Below are positions 1 to 5,025 of a stretch of DNA of 5,025 nucleotides, piece after piece. The notes below the pieces were generated by a model. That model made no database searches and was not told the origin of the DNA. It worked only from the letters and a program-made list of their open reading frames with translations. Positions within the stretch are counted from its first letter, which is position 1, and the number at the start of each line of letters is the position of its first letter. The DNA comes from Bacillota bacterium (GTDB lineage Bacteria; Bacillota; Clostridia; Peptostreptococcales; Anaerovoracaceae), in contig JABUTE010000064.1 of NCBI GenBank assembly GCA_021443825.1, positions 1 to 5,025 on the forward strand, read 5' to 3'. A program made the position numbers and the translations under genes.

Positions 1-3000
1 AGGCGGCGCCGTCGCGGATGCCGTAGTTTTCGGCAGGCGCTTCGTCTTCCTCCCCGGAAAGGCCCTTTTCTTCCGCCTCCGCCTTCGACTGCACATAGGC
101 CGCCAGCCGCTGGGTATCCATCTCGGCCAGACCTTTGATCTTTTCTGCCACGTCGTCGAGAGGATGACCGGTCAGGTAGACGCCCAGCATCTCCTTTTCC
201 ATCATCAGCAGCTCCTGCTTGGGGAACTCCTCAGCGGGAGGCAGATTGCGATCGATATGGAGGCTTTCCTGCATGCCGCCCATGGAAAACATGGAGATCT
301 GGCCCGAGATGCTCTTCTTTGCCTCGCCCTGGGCGCTGGCGATCAGATCGCCGATCACCGCCAGCTTCTGGGCCCGGTTTCCGGGGAAGCAGTCCATGCC
401 GCCGGCCTTGATCAGGGCCTCCAGAGCGCCCCGGTTGATCTGGTGCACATCCAGCCCGTCGACGAATTCGAAGATGTCGCGGGGTTCCTTGCGCTTTCGG
501 GCAGCGATGATCTCTTCCACCATAGCCTCGCCCACATGCTTGACGCCAAGAAGTCCGTAGCGGATGGCGCCGTTTTCGACCGAGAAGGTCTTTTCGCTTT
601 TCAGCACGCTGGGAGCAAGGGTGGAAATATGCATTTCCTTCGCGTTGCGGATCAGCGACGATACCGCATTGGCATCGGCAGGATAGGTCATCAGCGAAGC
701 CAGAAATTCCGCCGGATAATAGCACTTGAGCCATGCGGTCTGGTAAGCGACCACCGCATAGGCCGCCGCATGGGATTTATTGAAGGCATAAGCCGCAAAG
801 CTGGTCATCTGGTCGAAGATGGTATTGGCAGCACCCTCGTCGATGCCGTTGCGGATGCAGCCGGGAACATCGATGGAGCCGTCCTCGTTCAGCTTGCCGT
901 TGATGAAGTATTCCCGCTCCATGGCCATGACATCGGCCTTCTTTTTGCTCATGGCGCGGCGCACCAGATCGGCGCGGCCGTAGGAATAGCCGCCCAGCTT
1001 TCGGACGATATCCATGACCTGCTCCTGATAGACGATGCAGCCGTAGGTGGGCGCCAGGATGGGCTCCAGCTCGGGGGTCAGATATTTGATGGTATCCGGA
1101 TTCTTTTTCGACGCGATATAGGTGGGAATGGAATCCATGGGACCGGGACGGTAGAGGCTGATGCCTGCGATCAGGTCTTCCAGACAGGTAGGGCCAAGGT
1201 CCTTCATAAAGCCGGTCATGCCGCCGGATTCCAGCTGGAATATGCCGCAGGTGTTGCCTACCGCCAGCAGCTTATATACGTTGGGATCTTCATGGTCGAT
1301 CTTCTGCAGATCGATGTCTTCGCCGGTGCGCAGCTTGATCATGCGCAGGCATTCGCGGATCGCCGTCAGATTGCGAAGGCCAAGAAAGTCCATCTTCAAA
1401 AGGCCCAGATGCTCGATCTCGGTCATGGTGAACTGGGTGGCAAGGCCCCGCTCTGCCATGACCAGGGGAACGACCTCATCGACCGGCTCGCTGGAGATGA
1501 CCACGCCGGCCGCATGGGTGGAGGAATTGCGGGCAAGGCCCTCCAGGACTCTTGCCGTATCGATCACGTTGCGGATCTGCTCGTCTTCTTCGTAGACCTT
1601 TTTAAAGTCAGGGCTTTCCTCCAGAGCCTTGTCGAGGGTGATCTTCAGATCCTCGGGGATCATCTTGGCGATCTCCAAAGACTTGGCAAAGGGAACCTCC
1701 ATGACGCGGGCCACGTCTTTAAAGGCGGCGCGGGCCTTCAGGGTACCGAAGGTGGAGATCTGGCATACGTTGTTGACGCCGTAATGCTCTTTTACATAGT
1801 CGATGATCTCGCCGCGGCGCTCGATGCAAAAGTCCATGTCGATATCGGGCATGGAGACGCGCTCTTTGTTTAAAAAGCGTTCGAAGATCAGGCTGAAGCG
1901 GATGGGGTCGATGTCGGTGATCTCCATGGTATAAAGAACGACCGCACCGGCGCCGGAGCCTCTTCCCGGGCCGACCATGATGCCGTGGCCCTTGGCCCAG
2001 TTGACATAGTCCCAGACGATCAGGTGATAGCCCACATAGCCCATGTGCTCGATGGTATCGATCTCGTAGGCCATGCGCTCCTTCAGCTCGGCGGAAACGG
2101 TGGGCGCTAAAGAGCTCATATCGTCGGGCTTTACGGCAGGCGCCTTGCGAAATGCCGACGCCACCGGCTCGGTAGTGCCGTAGCGGTGCTCCAGCCCCGA
2201 CCAGCACAGGAACTCAAAGTAATCGTTCTGACTGTAGCCCTCAGGCACCTGGCAGACGGGAATATGATAATGACCGAACTCGAAATCGAAGTTGCACTTG
2301 GCAGCGACCTCTGCGGTATTATCGCAGGCCTGGGGCACATCGGCAAAGAGATTGCGCATCTCCTGCTCCGATTTGAGATAGAACTGGTCGTTGGCAAAGC
2401 GCATCCGGTTGGGATCGGAATAATTGGACTTGGTGCCGATGCAAAGCAAAACATCGTGGGCGCGGGCATCCTCCCGGTGGATATAATGGCAGTCGTTGGT
2501 GCAGACCATGGGGATGCCGGTCTCTTTGGACAGCTGCTTTAAGCCCCGGTTGACCTTAAGCTCTTCCTCCAGGCCCTGATCCTGCAGCTCCAGATAGAAG
2601 TTGCCTTCGCCGAAGATATCCAAAAGATCAAGCGCTTCGGCCTTAGCCCCCTCGTAGTTGTCTTCCAGCAGCTCCTGCTGCACCTTGCCCGCAAGGCAGG
2701 CAGAAAGGGCGATCATGCCGCCCCGGTACTGGCGCAGCAGTTCTTTATCGACCCTGGGCTTATAGTAAAAGCCGGAGCGATAGGCCTCGGATACGATCTT
2801 GATCAGGTTCTTATAGCCCTGGGTATCTTTGACCAGCAGCACCAGATGGCCGTTGTTGCGGTCCAGCGCAGGATCCTTGTCGGTGCGCTTTCTGGCAGCA
2901 GTATAGACCTCGCAGCCGATGATCGGCTTGATGCCCTGCTTTTTGCATTGTTCATAGAACTGAACGGCGCCGTACATAACACCGTGGTCGGTGATGGCAA

Positions 3001-3106
3001 GGCTGTCCATGCCCAGCTCCTTGGCCCGTGCCACCAGCTTATCGATGCGGGCAGCCCCGTCGAGAAGGCTGTATTCGGTATGAACGTGAAGGTGTGTAAA
3101 TGCCAT
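1..3106 (-). CDS. dnaE: DNA polymerase III subunit alpha (DnaE), C-terminus cut by the window edge
   Basis: Catalytic subunit of the bacterial replicative polymerase family C. The visible 1035 residues are open without a stop. Seen in order: an N-terminal PHP domain (HLHVHT with H7/H9, D16, TDHG with H41, GCE with E65, H86, C137, D205/H207); the family C palm with GPGRGSGAG at 379-387, PDIDMDF at 420-426 (D423 and D425 match the E. coli catalytic pair D401/D403) and KMDFLGLR with the third aspartate D573; HAAGVV at 531; fingers motifs SLYRPGPMD at 650 and YGCIVYQEQ at 688; FNKSHAAAY at 775; a helix-hairpin-helix around INRGALEALIKAGG (890-903); and a clamp-binding QISMF at 936-940. The family usually runs to about 1100-1200 residues, so the missing tail should be the OB fold and tau-binding end. 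The ATG at 3106 is the only likely start: no ATG, GTG or TTG lies between it and an in-frame TGA 24 codons upstream. The Shine-Dalgarno sequence is poor (AGAAAGA). It has its own promoter at 3178-3206. Confidence 0.97.
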   Translation of the reverse strand, partial: MAFTHLHVHTEYSLLDGAARIDKLVARAKELGMDSLAITDHGVMYGAVQFYEQCKKQGIKPIIGCEVYTAARKRTDKDPALDRNNGHLVLLVKDTQGYKNLIKIVSEAYRSGFYYKPRVDKELLRQYRGGMIALSACLAGKVQQELLEDNYEGAKAEALDLLDIFGEGNFYLELQDQGLEEELKVNRGLKQLSKETGIPMVCTNDCHYIHREDARAHDVLLCIGTKSNYSDPNRMRFANDQFYLKSEQEMRNLFADVPQACDNTAEVAAKCNFDFEFGHYHIPVCQVPEGYSQNDYFEFLCWSGLEHRYGTTEPVASAFRKAPAVKPDDMSSLAPTVSAELKERMAYEIDTIEHMGYVGYHLIVWDYVNWAKGHGIMVGPGRGSGAGAVVLYTMEITDIDPIRFSLIFERFLNKERVSMPDIDMDFCIERRGEIIDYVKEHYGVNNVCQISTFGTLKARAAFKDVARVMEVPFAKSLEIAKMIPEDLKITLDKALEESPDFKKVYEEDEQIRNVIDTARVLEGLARNSSTHAAGVVISSEPVDEVVPLVMAERGLATQFTMTEIEHLGLLKMDFLGLRNLTAIRECLRMIKLRTGEDIDLQKIDHEDPNVYKLLAVGNTCGIFQLESGGMTGFMKDLGPTCLEDLIAGISLYRPGPMDSIPTYIASKKNPDTIKYLTPELEPILAPTYGCIVYQEQVMDIVRKLGGYSYGRADLVRRAMSKKKADVMAMEREYFINGKLNEDGSIDVPGCIRNGIDEGAANTIFDQMTSFAAYAFNKSHAAAYAVVAYQTAWLKCYYPAEFLASLMTYPADANAVSSLIRNAKEMHISTLAPSVLKSEKTFSVENGAIRYGLLGVKHVGEAMVEEIIAARKRKEPRDIFEFVDGLDVHQINRGALEALIKAGGMDCFPGNRAQKLAVIGDLIASAQGEAKKSISGQISMFSMGGMQESLHIDRNLPPAEEFPKQELLMMEKEMLGVYLTGHPLDDVAEKIKGLAEMDTQRLAAYVQSKAEAEEKGLSGEEDEAPAENYGIRDGAA

Positions 3107-3140
3107 GGGAAGTCTTTCTGTCGCTTCGAAATAAGAGAAC

Positions 3141-3156
3141 AGGCCCGAAAGAGCCT
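3141..3156 (-). other. small hairpin in the dnaE 5' leader
   Basis: On the transcribed strand AGGCUC and GGGCCU pair (six pairs including one U-G wobble) around a UUUC loop, midway between the predicted dnaE transcription start and the ATG. On the minus strand it is followed by GTTCTCTTATTT, which is not a clean U-tract, so I do not call it a terminator. On the plus strand the same site is followed by TTTTT, but there is no plus-strand gene for it to end. It may affect mRNA stability or translation, or be chance. Confidence 0.35.
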
Positions 3157-3177
3157 TTTTACCGATTTTAACAATTC

Positions 3178-3206
3178 AGTATAGCATAATCAGGCACAAG
3201 TCCCAA
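3178..3206 (-). promoter_or_regulatory. Extended -10 housekeeping promoter for dnaE
   Basis: Read on the minus strand, a -35 of TTGGGA (3206-3201) is followed after exactly 17 bases by a -10 of TATACT (3183-3178), one base from TATAAT. TGC directly before it supplies the TGn extended -10. A start of transcription near 3171 would give a leader of about 65 bases to the dnaE ATG at 3106. The strong -10, ideal spacing and position just after the upstream gene's terminator support a vegetative-sigma promoter giving dnaE independent transcription. No operator-like repeat is seen around it. Confidence 0.75.
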
Positions 3207-3316
3207 CACGGATTTTCAAAGATCCTGAAAAAACACTCCGGCCAAGCTTCGGTACTCATATCAAAAATAGCCCTCTGCCGTGACGTTTTTTTGATCGTTT
3301 CTGCGAATATTCTGTG

Positions 3317-3361
3317 AAATAAAAAGCCCCTCCTTCCGGGACTGTCCGGAAGACGGGGCTT
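3317..3361 (-). terminator. Rho-independent terminator of the phosphohexomutase gene
   Basis: On the minus strand AAGCCCC and GGGGCTT (outer arms) and TTCCGG and CCGGAA (inner arms) pair, interrupted by a three-base region with one C-G, one U-G and one mismatch, around a loop of about six bases. The 3' arm runs into TTTTTATTT. It begins 48 bases after the mutase stop codon, the usual place for an intrinsic terminator. On the plus strand the T-rich stretch after the stem is broken (TGGTTATTTT), so termination in that direction would be weak. Confidence 0.9.
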
Positions 3362-3408
3362 GGTTATTTTGGTTGCAGCTTTTTTTGCTGCCGGCAACGC
3401 CGTTGGTC

Positions 3409-4947
3409 TTACGCCTTCAGCTTGCCGCTGTCCAGCTTGTCGAAGGGCGCAAGAAGGGAGGCAATGGCCGCTTTGATCTTTTCCAGGCCGCCGGCCTCGT
3501 TGCTTTCGATGTTGAGGGGCATCAGGGGGTCGTGCAGCGACATGCGGATCAGCAGCCAGCCGTTGCCGCAGGTCTCATCGAAGGCAATGCGTACGCCCTC
3601 GTAATTGGGAAGCTCCAGCGTCATGCCGGGCAGGGTGCCCTCTTCCACCGTTTTCGTCAGGGTATCGATCACATTCTGCGCATAGGGCGCAAAATCCTCT
3701 GCCAGCAGGGGCAGACGGAATTCGGCAGCCTCCACCGGTTCGCCCAGCGTCTGGATGCAGCTTTCGATGCCCTTTTCCTCTGCCTTCAGCTGCGCCGCCT
3801 TGATGACGATCCGGGTGGCCAGGTAGGCCCCGTCATCCAAAAAGAAATTCTCGCGCATGGCGGCATGGCCCGAGGTCTCGATGGCAAGCACGCAGTCTCT
3901 GCCCTGGGCGTTCAGCTCCAGGCCCTTGTCGATCACGTTCTTATAGCCTCTCTTGTAGCGCAGATGCTCCATGCCCATATCCGTCAGGAAGGTATGCAGC
4001 TGGGTGCTGGTGATGCTGTCGGTGACGATCACCGCGCCGGGATGCCCGTCGGCAGCCAGCATGGCAGCCAGGGCCACGATAGCATTGCGGTCGATGGCCT
4101 TTCCGTTGGAATCCACTGCGGCAGCTCTGTCCACATCGGTATCGAAGATGATGCCAAGATCGGCGCCGCTTTCGATAACGGCGCTGCAGACCGCCTGCAT
4201 GGCTTCTTTGTTTTCGGGGTTGGGCTGATGGTTGGGAAAGGTTCCGTCGGAATCAAGGAACTGACTTCCCCTGCAGTCGGCGCCCAGAGGCTCCAGCACC
4301 CTGCTGACATAAAAGCCGCCGGCACCGTTGCCCGCATCGACGGCCACATGAAGGCCGCTGAGAGGCTTTTCTGCTTCCGATCTGCCCAGACCGTCGCAGA
4401 TGGTCTTTCTTAAATGGGCGCAATACAGCTCCATCAGATCGCAGCAGGTGAAAGAGCCCCCGCTGACGGTCTCAAAGGATTCCTCTTCAGCCAGTTTGAC
4501 CAGGGCCTTGATATCGCTTTTGCCGAGACCGCCCTCGCGGGTGAAGAACTTGATGCCGTTGCGGTTAAAGGGAAGATGGCTGGCAGTGATCATCACCGAT
4601 CCGTCGGCGGCGATCTCTTCGAACACATTGGCCATGAACATGGCCGGGGTGGAGGCCATGCCGCAGTCATAGACGGTGGCGCCCATGGCCTTTAGAGCTT
4701 CGCTGAAGATCTGCTGGATGGCAGGGCCGCTGAGGCGGGAATCTCTTCCGGCGGCGATCTTCAGGCTGCTGACCGGTTTTCCGGTCTTTTCAGACAGCCA
4801 CAGAGCAAAGGCTCCGGCCAGATCGGCGGCCGCCTGCAGGGTCAGATTGACCGCCTCGCCTTCGACGCCCGGCACGACAACCATATAAGCGTCGTTAGAG
4901 TACAGCAGAGCTGCAGGTGTCACGATGTCGCACGCGAGCCCAGCCAT
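3409..4947 (-). CDS. Phosphomannomutase/phosphoglucomutase (alpha-D-phosphohexomutase family) with a foreign-looking N-terminus
   Basis: Interconverts hexose 6-phosphates and 1-phosphates in the cytosol, feeding GDP-mannose or UDP-glucose for glycan synthesis; the sequence does not settle mannose versus glucose. Family marks: catalytic phosphoserine S123 in TASHLPFNRNGIKFF (121-135); Mg-binding loop FDTDVDR with D269, D271, D273 and R274; sugar-binding ETSGH at 357-361 followed by DDG at 371; and a phosphate-binding loop WLLIRMSLHDP at 464-474 in domain 4. TASHLP and SLHDP replace the commoner ASHNP and SGTEP, a variant I recall from clostridial homologues. The total of 512 residues is near the family's usual length. 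The first ~31 residues do not fit: the expected substrate-loop motif like GSDIRG or SGIRG is absent, and the sequence resembles an ATP synthase epsilon N-terminus. The true start of this gene is therefore probably not in the window, and the reliable part is about 3409-4857. An SD-like AGAAGG precedes the 4947 ATG but belongs to the suspect segment. Confidence 0.9.
   Translation of the reverse strand: MAGLACDIVTPAALLYSNDAYMVVVPGVEGEAVNLTLQAAADLAGAFALWLSEKTGKPVSSLKIAAGRDSRLSGPAIQQIFSEALKAMGATVYDCGMASTPAMFMANVFEEIAADGSVMITASHLPFNRNGIKFFTREGGLGKSDIKALVKLAEEESFETVSGGSFTCCDLMELYCAHLRKTICDGLGRSEAEKPLSGLHVAVDAGNGAGGFYVSRVLEPLGADCRGSQFLDSDGTFPNHQPNPENKEAMQAVCSAVIESGADLGIIFDTDVDRAAAVDSNGKAIDRNAIVALAAMLAADGHPGAVIVTDSITSTQLHTFLTDMGMEHLRYKRGYKNVIDKGLELNAQGRDCVLAIETSGHAAMRENFFLDDGAYLATRIVIKAAQLKAEEKGIESCIQTLGEPVEAAEFRLPLLAEDFAPYAQNVIDTLTKTVEEGTLPGMTLELPNYEGVRIAFDETCGNGWLLIRMSLHDPLMPLNIESNEAGGLEKIKAAIASLLAPFDKLDSGKLKA
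4855..4947 (-). other. atpC: 5' fragment resembling ATP synthase epsilon subunit, joined in frame to the mutase
   Basis: The first 31 codons of the 512-residue frame encode a protein start with IVTPAALLYS (8-17) and MVVVPGVEGE (22-31). AtpC proteins typically begin with a short beta strand, VTPE-like residues, then a VVVPG-x-EG-(E/D) motif before GxLPGHAP. Here the match ends at GVEGE and mutase sequence (AVNLT) takes over. Clostridial phosphohexomutases commonly have a VEG-(E/Q)-x-VNLT stretch at this point, so the break falls in a motif both families share. Alanine codon choice differs across it: GCC is 2 of 11 in 4870-5024 and 12 of 16 in mutase residues 32-106. The AtpC match is from family memory, not a search. 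A genuinely divergent mutase N-terminus is the alternative. Confidence 0.65.
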
Positions 4948-5025
4948 TATTCAGCCTTCTGCATCGCATTGGCTCCCATCTGCACTGCCGCAAGTTGCGA
5001 CAGGCGCACTCCCACCTTGGCTTCG
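4947..5025 (-). CDS. C-terminal 25 codons of an unrecognised gene
   Basis: Reading from 5024, codons run EAKVGVRLSQLAAVQMG and onward to QKAE and a TAA stop at 4949-4947, with the 5' end outside the window. The stop overlaps the next ATG by one base (TAATG), and AGAAGG sits about seven bases before that ATG, as in translationally coupled genes. The tail looks alpha-helical and coding (balanced codons, no low complexity), but I do not recognise the family. If the next frame really starts as atpC, the usual order in F1F0 operons would make this the end of atpD (beta subunit). That is inference from position only; the residues are not a typical beta C-terminus. Confidence 0.55.
   Translation of the reverse strand, partial: EAKVGVRLSQLAAVQMGANAMQKAE

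Noticed and set aside
164..1873. A 569-codon open frame on the plus strand opposite dnaE
   Set aside because: It lies entirely antisense to the continuous, motif-rich dnaE frame. The protein has no recognisable domain, and GC-rich codon choice in dnaE (few Leu TTA/CTA or Ser TCA codons) readily leaves the opposite strand free of stops.
1..3106. Possible frameshift in dnaE, suggested by several overlapping minus-strand open frames
   Set aside because: Codon-by-codon reading from 3106 to 2 gives one uninterrupted frame with every DnaE landmark in order. The other minus-strand frames are out-of-phase shadows.
3375..3391. Perfect 5-bp inverted repeat GCAGC-(7 T)-GCTGC just after the mutase stop
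   Set aside because: On the transcribed strand the loop is seven A residues with no U-tract after the stem, so it is not a terminator. A 5-bp stem of this kind is easily met by chance, and the real terminator lies a few bases further on.
3176..3397. A 73-codon minus-strand open frame in the gap between the mutase and dnaE
   Set aside because: It would run straight through the strong terminator hairpin and across the dnaE promoter, starts close behind the mutase stop with no clear ribosome site, and its product looks like random translation.
3373..4413. A 346-codon plus-strand open frame opposite the phosphohexomutase
   Set aside because: It is antisense to a gene with intact catalytic motifs, starts inside the intergenic gap without a convincing promoter or ribosome site, and shows no family motif.
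1..5025. Search for a novel system, mobile element, CRISPR or RNA gene
   Set aside because: No direct repeats, terminal inverted repeats, transposase or integrase motifs, tRNA cloverleaf or repeat-spacer pattern was seen. Apart from the right-edge anomaly the window is ordinary housekeeping sequence.

Overview
The window holds minus-strand coding sequence almost throughout. It has two recognisable housekeeping genes and a short anomalous patch at its right edge. The DNA is GC-rich, alanine is mostly GCC in the two main genes, and the phosphohexomutase has the motif variants I associate with Clostridia (TASHLP around the phosphoserine, RMSLHDP in the last domain). An Oscillospiraceae-type gut clostridium is my best guess, but it is an inference from family resemblance, not a proven assignment.

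Layout, in the direction of transcription (right to left). At 4947-5025 there is only the last 25 codons and stop of an unrecognised gene. Its TAA overlaps the next ATG in a TAATG junction. The next frame (4947-3409) reads as one 512-residue protein. Residues from about 32 onward are a clear phosphomannomutase/phosphoglucomutase, but about the first 31 residues look like the start of an F1F0 ATP synthase epsilon subunit (AtpC). The two parts meet at a shared Gly-Val-Glu-Gly-Glu. I read this as a chimeric junction (assembly or amplification chimera, less likely a real recombination), so the window right of about 4855 may come from other DNA.

The 302-base gap 3107-3408 holds a strong intrinsic terminator for the mutase gene (3317-3361), about 115 bases in which I see nothing (3207-3320), a good extended -10 promoter firing toward dnaE (3178-3206), and a roughly 65-base leader with a small hairpin. 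The mutase and dnaE therefore look like separate transcription units.

From 3106 to the left edge runs dnaE, the alpha subunit of DNA polymerase III. Its first 1035 residues are present and uninterrupted, and the C-terminal OB-fold part lies outside the window. I translated the frame codon by codon and found no stop or frameshift. Apart from physical adjacency the two genes have no obvious functional link: one makes hexose-1-phosphates for cell-surface glycans, the other replicates DNA. I see no tRNA, rRNA, CRISPR, insertion sequence or new defence-type system here.
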